Source of the DNA: Paraburkholderia terricola
GTDB lineage: Bacteria; Pseudomonadota; Gammaproteobacteria; Burkholderiales; Burkholderiaceae
NCBI RefSeq assembly: GCF_900142195.1
Contig: NZ_FRAB01000012.1
Span: forward strand, 1-64,000
DNA length: 64,000 bases
Direction of reading: 5' to 3'
The translations under genes were made by a program, and so were the position numbers. Below, piece after piece: positions 1-10,408 of the stretch. The stretch's first letter is position 1. Every line of letters starts with the position of its first letter. Below the pieces are notes generated by a model. It was not told the DNA's origin, searched no databases, and was given only the letters and a program-made list of their open reading frames with translations.

Positions 1-281
<281 letters not shown>

Positions 282-506
282 CGTGAATGCTCCTGTGAGT
301 CTGTGAATGCGAGTCGCGTCGCGGCGGGGAAATCTCGCGACGCGCTGTTGTCCGGTTCGGAAGCTGCGGCCGTGCGTGTGTCGCTTCACGGACTCGCGCT
401 GGCGCAGTCGCCCTGCACGGCTTGCCGAGCCATAGCTTAACGTGCGGGAAGCGTCATGGTATTGCAAAGTGCGCCGCAGCATTGTCGGTACCTGACATCG
501 CCGCGG

Positions 507-1952
507 TTACCGGCGCGCGGTGTCGTCGAACCATGTCTCCACGCGGCCGTACAGATCGAGAAAGCGCGCGTAGCGTTCGGCGAGCGCCGCATCGCCTTGC
601 GGACCCGCGACACGCGTGGCGCCCGGCGCGAGCGCGGCGAGATCGCCGGCATGCCAATGCCCGCTCGCGAGGCCGCCGAGAATCGCCGCGCCGCGCGGCG
701 CCGCGTTCGGGCAATCGACCGCGTGCAGCTCGACGTTCAACGCATCGGCGAGCAATTGACGCCAGCGCGCGTCGACGGAACCGCCGCCCGCGAGCTTCAG
801 CGTCGTCACGCTGGCGCCGCTCGCGCGGATCGCGTCGAGACCGGCGCGCAGCGAGAAAGCGACGCCTTCGAAAGCGGCGCGCATCATCGTGCCGCGCGTG
901 TGGTCGAGCGCGAGGCCGAGCCAGCCGCCGCGCGCCGCGGGGTTGAGCCAGGGCGTGCGCTCGCCGGTGAGGTAGGGGAGAAAGCTTAGGCCCGTAGGCG
1001 CATTGACGGCTGCGCCGGTTGCATCGCCAAACGCATCGCGATAAGCGTCCGCCCATTCGTACGACAACCATCCGCGCACGCGCTCGAGCGCGATACCGAC
1101 GTTTTGCATCGCCGCCATCCGATACCAGTGATCGCTCGCCGCCCGATAGCGATGCAGTCCCTTCACCGCCACAGGCTCCCGCTCGGCGAGCACGACGATT
1201 TGTCCGCCGGTGCCGGTGGTGAGCAACGCGTCGCCGTCGCGCGCGAGTCCGCTGCCTAACGCCGCGCAGGGTGTATCCGCCGCGCCGGTCGCGAGCACGA
1301 TGCCAGCACGCAGCCCCAGCGCCTGCGCCGCCTTCGCCGACAACGCGCCGCCCGCGGCATAAGACGGCGACAAAGGCGCGAACCACTCACGTGGAATACC
1401 GAGCCGCTGAAGCAGCGCGTCGTCCCATGCGCCGGCCGGGTCGGCGAGCGCGGTCGCGCAAGCGTCCGAGGGATCGGTGAGCACCGCGCCGCCCAGCGCC
1501 ACGCGCAACCAGTCTTTCGGTTGCAACGCCCAGCGCGTCTTGCGCGCGGCTTGCGGTTCGTGCCGCACGATCCAGCACAACAAGGGACCCGCCATGCCGG
1601 GCGCCACCGGATTCGGCTGCGGCTCGCGCCACTGATCGAGCAAGGCCAAGGCGCGCGTGTCGGGCCACAGCATCGCGGGGCGCACCGCTTCGCCCTCGGC
1701 GTCGATCAGCACGACGCCGTGCATCTGCCCGGAGAAGCCGATGGCCTGCACGTCGAGCCGCGCGTCGGCAGGCAAGCGCGCCATCGCTTCGCACAGCGCG
1801 CGCCACCAGGTCTGCACGGAAGTTTCCGCCCAACCCGCATGGGGTGTTTCGAGTGCATAAGCGACGCTCGCCACCGCCTGCTCGCGGCCGTTTTCGTCGA
1901 CGATCGCTGCCTTGAGGGAACCGGTGCCGAGATCGATGCCGAGAAAGCTCAT
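507..1952 (-). CDS. xylB: Xylulokinase (FGGY carbohydrate kinase)
   Basis: 481 residues, close to the usual xylulokinase length of about 485. The N-terminus MSFLGIDLGTGSLKAAIVD is the phosphate-1 loop of the FGGY/actin-like ATPase fold, GFSGQMHGVVLID is the substrate-binding segment with the catalytic Asp region, and TGTGGQIVV and AGGGSVDARWRQLLAD are the C-terminal nucleotide-binding motifs. It should phosphorylate D-xylulose to xylulose-5-phosphate. The frame stays open about 130 codons upstream, but that part is Arg-rich and unlike the family, so I start at the MSFLGID methionine. No xylose isomerase or transporter gene is beside it here; it could act with a pentitol or arabinitol dehydrogenase encoded beyond the window. 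Related ribulo- or ribitol kinases are possible but less likely. Confidence 0.88.
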   Translation of the reverse strand: MSFLGIDLGTGSLKAAIVDENGREQAVASVAYALETPHAGWAETSVQTWWRALCEAMARLPADARLDVQAIGFSGQMHGVVLIDAEGEAVRPAMLWPDTRALALLDQWREPQPNPVAPGMAGPLLCWIVRHEPQAARKTRWALQPKDWLRVALGGAVLTDPSDACATALADPAGAWDDALLQRLGIPREWFAPLSPSYAAGGALSAKAAQALGLRAGIVLATGAADTPCAALGSGLARDGDALLTTGTGGQIVVLAEREPVAVKGLHRYRAASDHWYRMAAMQNVGIALERVRGWLSYEWADAYRDAFGDATGAAVNAPTGLSFLPYLTGERTPWLNPAARGGWLGLALDHTRGTMMRAAFEGVAFSLRAGLDAIRASGASVTTLKLAGGGSVDARWRQLLADALNVELHAVDCPNAAPRGAAILGGLASGHWHAGDLAALAPGATRVAGPQGDAALAERYARFLDLYGRVETWFDDTARR

Positions 1953-2377
1953 GGGAGATAGAACGTCAAGTTGGAATGAAGAACAGCGTGCAAAAGCTGC
2001 CGGGGAAGGCGTCGTTTTTCTCAGAACCGTGCGGTTCCGCGAGCGCGCCAGGAAAGAAGCCGACGAGACGAATCGCGGGTTAACCCCGGCGCGCCACGCG
2101 CCATACGAAAACCGCACTATGCGGTCAGCCGGATACAGCGCATCGATTCTCACATATATCCGCTCGACTCGGGCGCACCTGGCAGGCCGCTTCGCAGCGC
2201 CTGCGCGAAGGGGCCCGGACGCGCCTCGACGCGCCGCGCGCCGCGAATCCGGCTTTGAAAAGCGCCTCGCGCATATCGTGAGCGGGAATGCCGGAATAGG
2301 CCCCAGCGGTCTTGTTGTGCTTTTTCGTCGCCGATACCTTGGAGCCATCCCAAAACGAGACGGTGGAGACAGACGAT
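1953..2377. other. Divergent intergenic region between xylB and the purine permease
   Basis: About 425 bp between two divergent genes. It must hold the promoters of both. I see no RNA gene, no convincing palindrome and no credible small gene; the open frames crossing it are Arg-rich shadows. A GGTGGAGAC Shine-Dalgarno stretch lies just before the permease start. Confidence 0.6.
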
Positions 2378-3787
2378 ATGCAAGCCAACACGGTTCATCC
2401 GTGCGACGAGCGGCTGCCCGCGGGCCAGTTGCTCACCCTCGGCATTCAGCACGTTCTGGTGATGTACGCCGGCGCGGTCGCGGTGCCGCTCATCGTCGGC
2501 GCGGCGCTCAAGCTGCCGAAGGACCAGATCGCGTTCCTGATCAGCGCCGATCTGTTTTCCTGCGGCATCGCCACGCTGATACAGACGCTCGGCCTATGGA
2601 TCTTCGGCATCCGCCTGCCCGTCATCATGGGCTGCACGTTCGCGGCCGTCGGTCCGATGGTCGCGATCGGCACCAATCCTTCGCTCGGCATACTCGACAT
2701 CTTCGGCTCGACGATCGCGGCCGGCGTGGTCGGCATTCTGCTCGCGCCGGCGGTCGGCAAGCTGCTGCGCTTCTTCCCGCCGGTGGTGATCGGCGTGGTG
2801 ATCTCGGTGATCGGGCTGTCGCTGATGGAAGTCGGCATCAACTGGGCGGCCGGCGGCGTGGGCAATCCCGAGTACGGCAATCCGGTTTATCTCGGCCTTT
2901 CGCTCGTCGTGCTGATGCTGATTCTGCTCATCAACAAGTTCGGCAAAGGCTTCGTCGCCAATATCTCGGTGCTGCTCGGCATCGTCGCGGGCTTCGTGAT
3001 CGCGCTCGCGCTCGGCCGCGTCGACATGGACGGCGTCACGCACGCGCCGTGGGTCGGCTTCGTGATGCCGTTCCACTTCGGCTTGCCGCACTTCGATCCG
3101 CTTTCGATCGCGACGATGGTCACCGTGATGTTCGTCACCTTCATCGAATCGACCGGCATGTTCCTCGCGGTCGGCGACATGGTCGATCGTCCGGTCGATC
3201 AGAAGACGCTCGTGCGCGGCTTGCGCGTGGACGGCCTCGGCACGCTGATCGGCGGCATCTTCAACTCGTTTCCGCACACCTCGTTCTCGCAGAACGTCGG
3301 CCTGATCGGCGTGACCGGCGTGAAGAGCCGCTTTGTCTGCGCGATGGGCGGCGTGATCCTGGTGCTGCTGGGCCTCTTTCCGAAGATGGCGCAAGTGGTC
3401 GCGTCCGTGCCGGCCTTCGTGCTCGGCGGCGCGGGCATCGTGATGTTCGGCATGGTGGCGGCGAACGGCATCAAGGTGCTGTCGAAGGTCGACTTCGTGA
3501 AGAACCACCACAACCTCTTCATCGTCGCGGTGAGTATCGGGCTGGGCCTGGTGCCGGTGGTCTCGCCGCACTTCTTCTCGAAGCTGCCGCCCGCGCTGTC
3601 GCCGCTTCTGCATAGCGGGATTTTGCTGGCGTCGGTGTCGGCGGTCGTGCTGAACCTGATCTTCAACGGCGTGAAGAGCGAGAGGAACGCGCAGTGCGAA
3701 ATTCGCCAGGCGGGCCGTGATCTGGACGGACGCGGCGGCAATGAAGCGCCGGGCGACGAGATGCTGCGGGCCGCGGATCTGCACTGA
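2378..3787 (+). CDS. NCS2 nucleobase:cation symporter (xanthine/uric acid permease type)
   Basis: 469 residues, about 12-14 hydrophobic segments. The N-terminal QHVLVMYAGAVAVPLIVG is the signature of the uric acid/xanthine branch of the NCS2 family (UacT, XanP, PucJ). FIESTGMFLAVGD carries the conserved TM8 glutamate that binds the purine. FNSFPHTSFSQNVGLI is the TM10 substrate/NS region. It should import xanthine or urate with protons across the inner membrane. The start is chosen at MQANTVHPCDE because it has a Shine-Dalgarno stretch (ggtggagac) and the family's N-terminus; the upstream in-frame codons lack these. It is monocistronic, with a perfect terminator hairpin downstream. The C-terminal tail after about residue 440 is hydrophilic and variable. 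Confidence 0.9.
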   Translation: MQANTVHPCDERLPAGQLLTLGIQHVLVMYAGAVAVPLIVGAALKLPKDQIAFLISADLFSCGIATLIQTLGLWIFGIRLPVIMGCTFAAVGPMVAIGTNPSLGILDIFGSTIAAGVVGILLAPAVGKLLRFFPPVVIGVVISVIGLSLMEVGINWAAGGVGNPEYGNPVYLGLSLVVLMLILLINKFGKGFVANISVLLGIVAGFVIALALGRVDMDGVTHAPWVGFVMPFHFGLPHFDPLSIATMVTVMFVTFIESTGMFLAVGDMVDRPVDQKTLVRGLRVDGLGTLIGGIFNSFPHTSFSQNVGLIGVTGVKSRFVCAMGGVILVLLGLFPKMAQVVASVPAFVLGGAGIVMFGMVAANGIKVLSKVDFVKNHHNLFIVAVSIGLGLVPVVSPHFFSKLPPALSPLLHSGILLASVSAVVLNLIFNGVKSERNAQCEIRQAGRDLDGRGGNEAPGDEMLRAADLH

Positions 3788-3855
3788 GCGTGGAGAGCGG
3801 CGCTGCGCTGCGCCGTGCGATGGGATCTTCCGTCGCTCACAGGTTGCGGACGGAC

Positions 3856-3885
3856 GAAAACGCCACGGCATGCCGTGGCGTTTTC
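3856..3885. terminator. Bidirectional rho-independent terminator
   Basis: A perfect 30-base palindrome with arms GAAAACGCCACGGCA and its complement. A-tracts and T-tracts at the ends make it functional in both directions. It sits between the convergent purine permease gene and oprB. Confidence 0.85.
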
Positions 3886-3977
3886 GCGTGTTTTCGCGCG
3901 TTTTCGATTACCGGCTGAACAGGACGGCTTCCCTCGAAACACAAAGCCGCCCCGCAAGCCTGTTGTTGCTACAAGAC

Positions 3978-5528
3978 CTAACCCGCCGTGGCCGCCGACG
4001 CCGCCACCGGTGCGCTCGCCGCACCGTAGTCGACCGGTGCGTCAGCCGGACGCGGCGGCTCGCCGTTCCGCTCGATCCAGCCACCGCCAAGCGCCTGGTA
4101 AAGCGTGACCAGGTTTTGCAGACGTTCCATTCGCGCGGTAACCAGCAACTGCTGCGCCGAATACAGACTGGTCTGCGCGGTCAACACCGACAGATAGCTG
4201 TCGACACCATTCGTATACCGCAGATTCGACAAATCCAGCCGGCGCTGTTCGGCGAACGTATTGCGCTCCAACGCCTGAATCTGCTGATCGTAGGTGCCGC
4301 GTGCCGCCAGCCCGTCCGCCACTTCACGGAAGGCCGTCTGGATCGCCTTTTCATACGTCGCGATCTGGATGTTCTTCTGCACGTGGGCGAGATCGAGGTT
4401 GGCCTTGTTCTCGCCGCCCTCGAAGATCGGCACGGTAATCGACGGCGCGAAGCTCCATGCCGCCGAACCGGGCTTGAACAGACCGCCCAGCGTCGGGCTC
4501 AGCGTACCGAAACTGCCGGTGAGCGAGACCTTCGGGAAGAACGCCGCGCGCGCCGCGCCGATGTTCGCGTTGGCTGCGAGCAGATTCTGCTCGGCCTCCA
4601 TGATGTCCGGGCGACGTGTCAGCAGATCGGACGGCAGACCCGCCGGAATATCCGTGAGGAGATTCTGGTTGTCGAGCGGCATGCCCGGCGGAAGGTCGGC
4701 CGGCAGCGGTTCGCCGAGCAGCAACGTGAGCGAGTTCTCCGCCTGCGCCCGCAAACGCGCCTGCGACTGCAGGTTGGCCAGAGCCTGCTCGACCACGGTC
4801 TGCGATTGCCGCAAATCGAGTTCCGAACCGGTGCCGTTATCGAATTGCAGCTTGGTGATCCGATACGACTCCTGCGCGGATTTGAGCGTGTCCTGCGTGA
4901 CCTTGAGCAGATCGTCGAGTTCGAGCACCGTGAGGTACTGATTCGCGACCTGCGACACCAGCGAAATTTCCGCCGCCTTGCGCGCTTGCGCGGTGGACAG
5001 ATACTGCGCCAACGCCTGGTCTTTCAGGCTCTGAATCCGGCCGAAAAAGTCGATCTCCCACGACGCGTTCAGACCCACCGAATACGTGTTCGAGATCGTC
5101 TGGCCGCCCACCGACAGATTCCTCGGCGTGCGCTGCTTGCTTTGCGACGCCGCCGCGTCCAACGTCGGGAACAGCGCCGCGCGCGTAATCCGGTACTGCG
5201 CCTGCGATGCCTGGATATTCAGCACCGACACGCGCAGATCGCGGTTGTTCTTCAGCGCGATGTCGATCAGCCGCTGCAGGCGCGGATCGACGAAGAAGTC
5301 GCGCCAGCCGATGTCGGCGGCAGCCTGGCCGTTCGCGCTGCGCGCCGCGCCGGACGCGCCGGGCTGGCCGGTCTGGGCCGGCTGGGTCGCGCCCGGCTGC
5401 GTGTCGTACACGCCGCCGGTCGGGAAGGCGCCCGACACGGGCGCGGCCGGGCGCTCGTACTTCGGCGCCATCGTGCAACCCGCGGCGAGGAACGCGACCG
5501 CTACTGCAATCAAAGAGTGTTTTTGCAT
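3978..5528 (-). CDS. oprB: RND efflux outer-membrane lipoprotein (OprM/NodT family)
   Basis: 516 residues from MQKHSLIAVAVAFLAAGC; LAAGC is a lipobox, so the protein is predicted to be lipidated at Cys19 and placed in the outer membrane. Two OEP repeats follow: one near VLNIQASQAQYRITRAALFPTLDA and one near LAANANIGAARAAFFPKVSLTGSFGTL, the typical TolC-fold helix-strand signature. It forms the exit duct of the tripartite pump with BpeA and BpeB. One base separates its ATG from the bpeB stop codon, so translation is probably coupled. The C-terminal tail after GGGWIERNGEPP is Ala/Pro-rich. Confidence 0.92.
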   Translation of the reverse strand: MQKHSLIAVAVAFLAAGCTMAPKYERPAAPVSGAFPTGGVYDTQPGATQPAQTGQPGASGAARSANGQAAADIGWRDFFVDPRLQRLIDIALKNNRDLRVSVLNIQASQAQYRITRAALFPTLDAAASQSKQRTPRNLSVGGQTISNTYSVGLNASWEIDFFGRIQSLKDQALAQYLSTAQARKAAEISLVSQVANQYLTVLELDDLLKVTQDTLKSAQESYRITKLQFDNGTGSELDLRQSQTVVEQALANLQSQARLRAQAENSLTLLLGEPLPADLPPGMPLDNQNLLTDIPAGLPSDLLTRRPDIMEAEQNLLAANANIGAARAAFFPKVSLTGSFGTLSPTLGGLFKPGSAAWSFAPSITVPIFEGGENKANLDLAHVQKNIQIATYEKAIQTAFREVADGLAARGTYDQQIQALERNTFAEQRRLDLSNLRYTNGVDSYLSVLTAQTSLYSAQQLLVTARMERLQNLVTLYQALGGGWIERNGEPPRPADAPVDYGAASAPVAASAATAG

Positions 5529-5529
5529 C

Positions 5530-8500
5530 TCAATGTCCGTCCTTGCCCGAGCCTTGATCCGTCGACCCGCCACCTTGCGGATGGTGCTGGTTGTAGTGTG
5601 CGAGCGCCTCATCCGGGTCTTCCTTCTCGCCGCCGAACTTCGCGCGGATCACGACGAAGAACATCGGGATCATGAAAATCGCGAGGAAGGTCGCCGTCAA
5701 CATGCCGCCGATCACGCCGGTGCCGATGGCGTGCTGGCTCGCCGAACCCGCGCCGTTGCTGATCGCGAGCGGCATCACGCCGAGAATGAAGGCGAGCGAG
5801 GTCATCAGGATCGGACGCAGCCGCAGACGCGCTGCTTCCAGCGCGGCTTCGATCGGCCCCATGCCTTGCCCCTGCTGCAGCTCGCGGGCGAACTCCACGA
5901 TCAGAATCGCGTTCTTCGCCGACAAGCCCACCGTGGTCAACAAGCCCACCTGGAAGAACACGTCGTTCTCCAGCCCGCGCAGCGTGGCGGCCAGCAGTGC
6001 GCCGATCACGCCGAGCGGCACCACCATGATCACCGAGAACGGGATCGACCAGCTTTCATACAGCGCCGCGAGACACAGGAACACCACGAGGATCGAGATG
6101 CCGTACAGGATCGGCGCCTGCGAACCGGACTGGCGCTCCTGCAACGACAGGCCCGTCCATTCGTAGCCGATACCCGCGGGCAGCTTCGCCACGAGAGCTT
6201 CCATCGCCGTCATCGCCTGACCGGTCGACTTGCCCGGTGCCGCCGCGCCCTGGATTTCCACCGCGGAAATACCGTTGTAGCGTTCGAGCTTCGGCGAACC
6301 GTAGCCCCACGAGCCGCCCGCGAACGACGAGAACGGCACCATGCCACCCGCGGTATTGCGCACGTACCAGGCGTTCAGGTCTTCCGGCTTCATGCGGAAC
6401 GGTGCGTCGCCCTGCAGATACACCTTCTTGATCCGGCCGTCGATATCGAGGAAGTTGTTCACGTACTGCGAGGCCCACGCGATCGAGAACGTCTGGTCGA
6501 TCGCGGACAGCGACACGCCGAGCGCGGCAGCCTTCTCGTGGTCGATGCTCACCTTGAACTGCGGCGTATCGTTCAGGCCGTTCGGGCGCACCTGAGCCAG
6601 CGTCGGATCTTTCGCCGCCATGCCGAGCAGCATGTCGCGCGCTTCCATCAGCTTCTCGTGACCGACGCCCGCGCGATCCTGCAATTCGAAGTCGAAGCCC
6701 GCGGCGGTGCCGAGTTCCGGAATCGACGGCGGATTCACCGGATACACCAGCGCGTTCTTGTAGCCGCCGAAGTGCATGAACAGACGTCCCACCAGCGCCT
6801 GGACCTTTTCGTCCGCATGCTGGCGCTGCGAGTAGTCCTTCATCCGCACGAACACGAGACCCGCGTTCTGGCCGCGGCCGGCGAAGCTGAAGCCGTTCAC
6901 CGTGAAGGTCGATTCGACGATGGCCTTCTCGCTGTCGAGCAGGTAGTCGGACACGTCCTTCAGCGCGCGCGCCGTGGTTTCCTGGGTCGAGCCCGACGGC
7001 GTTTGCACGAGCACGAACATCGTGCCCTGGTCTTCGTCGGGCAGGAACGACTTCGGCAACTTCACGAACAGCAGGCCGACCGCGAAGATCACCACCATAT
7101 AGATGATGAGCCAGCGGCCCGAGCGCTTGATCACGTGGTGCACGCCCGAGTGATACTTGTCGCGGCTCTTGTCGAAGGTGCGGTTGAACCAGCCGAAGAA
7201 GCCCTTCTTCTCCTCGTGATGCCCTTGCGGAATCGGCTTGAGAATCGTCGCGCACAAGGCCGGCGTGAGAATCAACGCGACCAGCACGGAGAGCACCATC
7301 GCCGCCACGATCGTCAGCGAGAACTGCCGGTAAATCGCGCCGACCGAGCCGCCCGAGAACGCCACCGGCACGAACACCGCCGACAGCACGAGCGCCACGC
7401 CGACCAGCGCGCCGGTAATCTGGTCCATCGCCTTGCGGGTGGCCTCGCGAGGCGACAAGCCCTCCTCGGCCATGACCCGCTCGACGTTTTCCACCACCAC
7501 GATCGCGTCGTCCACCAGCAAGCCGATCGCCAGCACGAGCCCGAACATGGACAGCGTGTTGATCGAGAAGCCCACCAGCCCCATGACCGCGAAGGTGCCG
7601 AGCAGCACCACCGGCACGGCGATCGTCGGGATCAGCGTGGCCCGCAGGTTCTGCAGGAACAGGTACATGACCAGGAACACCAGCACGATACCTTCGAGCA
7701 GCGTCTTGACCACTTCCTCGATCGACAGGCGCACGAACGGCGTGGTGTCGTACGGGTACTTCACGACGAGGCCGTGCGGGAAGTACTTCGACAGTTCGTC
7801 GACCTTCGCGCGCACCGCCTTGGCAGTGGCCAGCGCGTTCGCGCCGGTGGCGAGCTGAATACCGAAGCCCGCCGTCGGCTGGCCGTTGTACTTGGTGTCG
7901 AAGTTGTAGTTCTCGCCGCCGAGTTCGATGCGCGCCACGTCCTTGATACGGACTTGCGAGCCGTCAGGATTGACCTTCAGCAGCACGTTGCCGAACTGTT
8001 CGGGCGTATTGAGCAGCGTGGCTTCCGTGATGGTGGCCTGCAGCACCTGGCCCGGCACCGACGGCGTGCCGCCGAGCGAGCCGCCCGCGACCTGCACGTT
8101 CTGCGCTTGCAAGGCCGATTGCACGTCCACCGGCGTCAAGCCGAAGTTGGTCAGCTTGTTCGCGTCGAGCCAAATCCGAATTGCGTACTGCGAGCCGAAC
8201 AGCGTCACCGTGCCCACGCCGTCGATACGGCTGATCGGATCCTGAATGTTCGACGCGACGTAGTTCGCCAGGTCGTACCTGTTCATGCTGCCGTCTTCGG
8301 ACACGAACGCGAGCACCAGCAGGAAGCTGCTGCTCGATTTGGTGACCTTGGTGCCCAACTGCTGCACGGCCTGCGGCAACAGCGGCGTGGCGAGCTGCAG
8401 CTTGTTCTGCACCTGCACCTGCGCGATGTCGGGATTGGTGCCGGCCGCGAACGTCAGCGTGATGGTGGCCGTACCCGAGTCGTCCGACGTGGACGACAGA

Positions 8501-8730
8501 TACAGCAAGTGGTCGAGACCACTCATCTGCTGCTCGATCACCTGCGTGACGGTGTTTTCCACCGTTTTCGCCGATGCGCCCGGGTACGATGCGCTGATCT
8601 GCACGGCCGGCGGCGCGATGGTCGGGTATTGCGCGATCGGCAGTGTGAACACCGACGCGATACCCGCGAGCATCAGAATGATGGCGATCACCCATGCAAA
8701 AATCGGGCGATCGATAAAGAACTTTGCCAT
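5530..8730 (-). CDS. bpeB: RND multidrug efflux transporter, inner-membrane pump (AcrB/BpeB type)
   Basis: 1066 residues, the length expected of HAE1-type pumps. The N-terminus [20 protein letters not shown] is the classic AcrB/MexB start. [17 protein letters not shown] in TM4 carries the paired Asp residues of the proton relay. GRNAGLVF-like and [15 protein letters not shown] periplasmic segments match the porter domain, and [20 protein letters not shown] is the TM10-TM11 motif. It exports drugs by proton exchange. It is the middle gene of a bpeA-bpeB-oprB operon, 18 bp downstream of bpeA, and divergent from the TetR repressor. In B. pseudomallei the homologous pump handles aminoglycosides, macrolides and acyl-homoserine lactones; substrates here are inferred only. 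Confidence 0.95.
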   Translation of the reverse strand: MAKFFIDRPIFAWVIAIILMLAGIASVFTLPIAQYPTIAPPAVQISASYPGASAKTVENTVTQVIEQQMSGLDHLLYLSSTSDDSGTATITLTFAAGTNPDIAQVQVQNKLQLATPLLPQAVQQLGTKVTKSSSSFLLVLAFVSEDGSMNRYDLANYVASNIQDPISRIDGVGTVTLFGSQYAIRIWLDANKLTNFGLTPVDVQSALQAQNVQVAGGSLGGTPSVPGQVLQATITEATLLNTPEQFGNVLLKVNPDGSQVRIKDVARIELGGENYNFDTKYNGQPTAGFGIQLATGANALATAKAVRAKVDELSKYFPHGLVVKYPYDTTPFVRLSIEEVVKTLLEGIVLVFLVMYLFLQNLRATLIPTIAVPVVLLGTFAVMGLVGFSINTLSMFGLVLAIGLLVDDAIVVVENVERVMAEEGLSPREATRKAMDQITGALVGVALVLSAVFVPVAFSGGSVGAIYRQFSLTIVAAMVLSVLVALILTPALCATILKPIPQGHHEEKKGFFGWFNRTFDKSRDKYHSGVHHVIKRSGRWLIIYMVVIFAVGLLFVKLPKSFLPDEDQGTMFVLVQTPSGSTQETTARALKDVSDYLLDSEKAIVESTFTVNGFSFAGRGQNAGLVFVRMKDYSQRQHADEKVQALVGRLFMHFGGYKNALVYPVNPPSIPELGTAAGFDFELQDRAGVGHEKLMEARDMLLGMAAKDPTLAQVRPNGLNDTPQFKVSIDHEKAAALGVSLSAIDQTFSIAWASQYVNNFLDIDGRIKKVYLQGDAPFRMKPEDLNAWYVRNTAGGMVPFSSFAGGSWGYGSPKLERYNGISAVEIQGAAAPGKSTGQAMTAMEALVAKLPAGIGYEWTGLSLQERQSGSQAPILYGISILVVFLCLAALYESWSIPFSVIMVVPLGVIGALLAATLRGLENDVFFQVGLLTTVGLSAKNAILIVEFARELQQGQGMGPIEAALEAARLRLRPILMTSLAFILGVMPLAISNGAGSASQHAIGTGVIGGMLTATFLAIFMIPMFFVVIRAKFGGEKEDPDEALAHYNQHHPQGGGSTDQGSGKDGH

Positions 8731-8748
8731 GAGGCGGGCTCCCTGTTA

Positions 8749-9981
8749 TTACGCGCCCGATGCAGCAGAGGCAGGTTGAGCCGTCTGGGCAGCACCGCTG
8801 GCGGCCGGCGCGCTCTGAGCTGCGGCGCCGGAAGCGGGGGTGGCGGGAAGTTGCGCGGCGATGGCCTTGACCGGCGCGCCGGGGCGCACCTTCTCGGTAC
8901 CCTGGACGATCACGCGGTCACCCGGATTCAGGCCGCTTTCGACCACCCAGTTCGAACCGTACGTACCGGTGGTGACGAGCTGACGCAGGCTGACCTTGTT
9001 GTCCTGGCCGACCACCAGCGCGGTGGGCTGGCCCTTCTGGTCATGCGTCACGCCGATCTGCGGCACGAGGAGCGCGTTTTCGTTGACGCCTTCCTCGATC
9101 TTCGCGCGCACGAACATGCCCGGCAGCAGCACCTTGTCCGCGTTCTTGAAGATCGCGCGCACGGTGACCGAACCGGTGCCCTGATCGACCGTGACGTCGG
9201 TGAACTGCAGCTTGCCCTTTTCCGAATAGGTGCGGCCGTCTTCGAGAATGAGCGAGACCTTGGCGGCCTCCGGGCCGCTCGTCTTCAGGCGCCCTTCCTG
9301 CATTTCGCGGCGCAGCTTCAGTCCGTCGAGGCTCGACTGCGTCAAGTCAACGTAGACCGGATCGAGTTGCTGAACGGTTGCCATCAGCGTGGCGGCGCTC
9401 GCCTGCACATAGGCGCCCGGCGTGACTTGCGACACGCCGATCTGGCCGGTCACGGGCGAGGTCACGTCGGTATAGCCGAGGTTGATCTGCGCCGTGTCGA
9501 CCGCCGCCTTGCCCGCGGCGACGTCCGCCGCGGCCTGGCCTTGCGCGGCCACCGCGTTGTCGTAGTCCTGCTTGCTGACCGCATTGGCGGCGACCAGCAC
9601 CTTGTAGCGGTTGGCCTGCGCGGTGGTGGATGCGAGGTTGGCCTGCGCCTTCGCAAGCGCCGCCTTCGCGTTGTTCAAGGTCGCGATGTACGGCGCCGGA
9701 TCGATCTTGTACAGACGCTGACCCGCCTTGACCTGGCTGCCTTCCGTGAACTCGCGGCGCAGCACGATGCCGTCGACCCGCGCGCGCACTTGCGCGACGA
9801 GGAAGGCACTGGTGCGGCCGGGCAGTTCGGTGACGACGGGCACGGCCGTCGGCTGGACGGTGACGACCCCGACTTCGGGCGTTTGTGGCGGCGGGGCAGA
9901 TTGTTTTGGTCCGCACGCTGCCAGCAATACGGCAGCCGTCGCGGCACTGATTAGGCGGAATGGAATCCGTTCGACGCGCAT
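8749..9981 (-). CDS. bpeA: RND efflux periplasmic adaptor (membrane fusion) lipoprotein
   Basis: 410 residues from MRVERIPFRLISAATAAVLLAAC, with a lipobox LLAAC, so a predicted inner-membrane lipoprotein. VRARVDGIVLRREFTEGSQV is the lipoyl-like half-motif, followed by an alpha-hairpin (ALAKAQANLASTTAQANRYK) and a beta-barrel plus membrane-proximal domain (PGMFVRAKIEEGV, GDRVIVQGTEKVRPG). It links BpeB to OprB. First gene of the operon. The C-terminal 50 residues are an Ala/Pro/Gln-rich tail of low complexity. The start is chosen at the signal-peptide methionine; the open frame continues upstream without features. Confidence 0.93.
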   Translation of the reverse strand: MRVERIPFRLISAATAAVLLAACGPKQSAPPPQTPEVGVVTVQPTAVPVVTELPGRTSAFLVAQVRARVDGIVLRREFTEGSQVKAGQRLYKIDPAPYIATLNNAKAALAKAQANLASTTAQANRYKVLVAANAVSKQDYDNAVAAQGQAAADVAAGKAAVDTAQINLGYTDVTSPVTGQIGVSQVTPGAYVQASAATLMATVQQLDPVYVDLTQSSLDGLKLRREMQEGRLKTSGPEAAKVSLILEDGRTYSEKGKLQFTDVTVDQGTGSVTVRAIFKNADKVLLPGMFVRAKIEEGVNENALLVPQIGVTHDQKGQPTALVVGQDNKVSLRQLVTTGTYGSNWVVESGLNPGDRVIVQGTEKVRPGAPVKAIAAQLPATPASGAAAQSAPAASGAAQTAQPASAASGA

Positions 9982-10255
9982 GGAGCGACCTCTGTCAAAG
10001 ACTGAGAATGAAAAAGTGCGCGCATCCCTACCCCGGGGACGGCAGCGCACACAGGCGTCTCGCGACGCTAGACCGGAAGCCCGGGGGTGCAAGCCGAACC
10101 TGCGGGACACCTTGGGCGAAATGCGCCATACCTGGGAATTGCCGCACGAAGCCGCCCGGAGAAGCGCGGCGCAAAAGTGTTTTGAAAGGCAACAGTGACG
10201 GATATTAACTGCTCGTCACGGCTTGGGCTATCCGATCGTGGGGTGCTATTATATA

Positions 10256-10275
10256 TACATTCACGAATGCATGTA
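10256..10275. promoter_or_regulatory. TetR-family operator between bpeR and bpeA
   Basis: TACATTCACGAATGCATGTA is an imperfect 20-base palindrome (TACAT-N10-ATGTA with an inner ATTC-N2-GAAT). It strongly resembles AcrR/TtgR operators such as TACATACATT/AATGTATGTA. It lies in the 427-bp divergent region, next to an AT-rich stretch (TATTATATATACAT) that could be a -10 element. Binding by BpeR would repress the pump and itself. The rest of the region holds no gene that I can support. Confidence 0.75.
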
Positions 10276-10408
10276 AAAGTACGTTTCCCTTCTCGCAGGG
10301 CGGGGACCTGCAAGATCGGTTCAAAATTTGCTTGTCAGCAGACGGATTGTCACCGGGCGCACTTCAAAACGCTCGGGAAAACCCCATGATTACGGCAGGT
10401 TATACCGT

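Noticed and set aside
2130..2377. Purine riboswitch ahead of the NCS2 permease
   Set aside because: No purine aptamer core or matching stem-loops were found in the leader.
3717..5675. Long plus-strand open frame opposite oprB
   Set aside because: Same reason: composition is Arg-rich and it overlaps a clear outer-membrane lipoprotein gene on the other strand.
5086..9954. A plus-strand open frame of more than 1600 codons opposite the efflux operon
   Set aside because: It is the antisense of bpeB, oprB and bpeA; its peptide is Arg/His/Gln-rich with no fold, as expected from reading GC-rich genes on the reverse strand.
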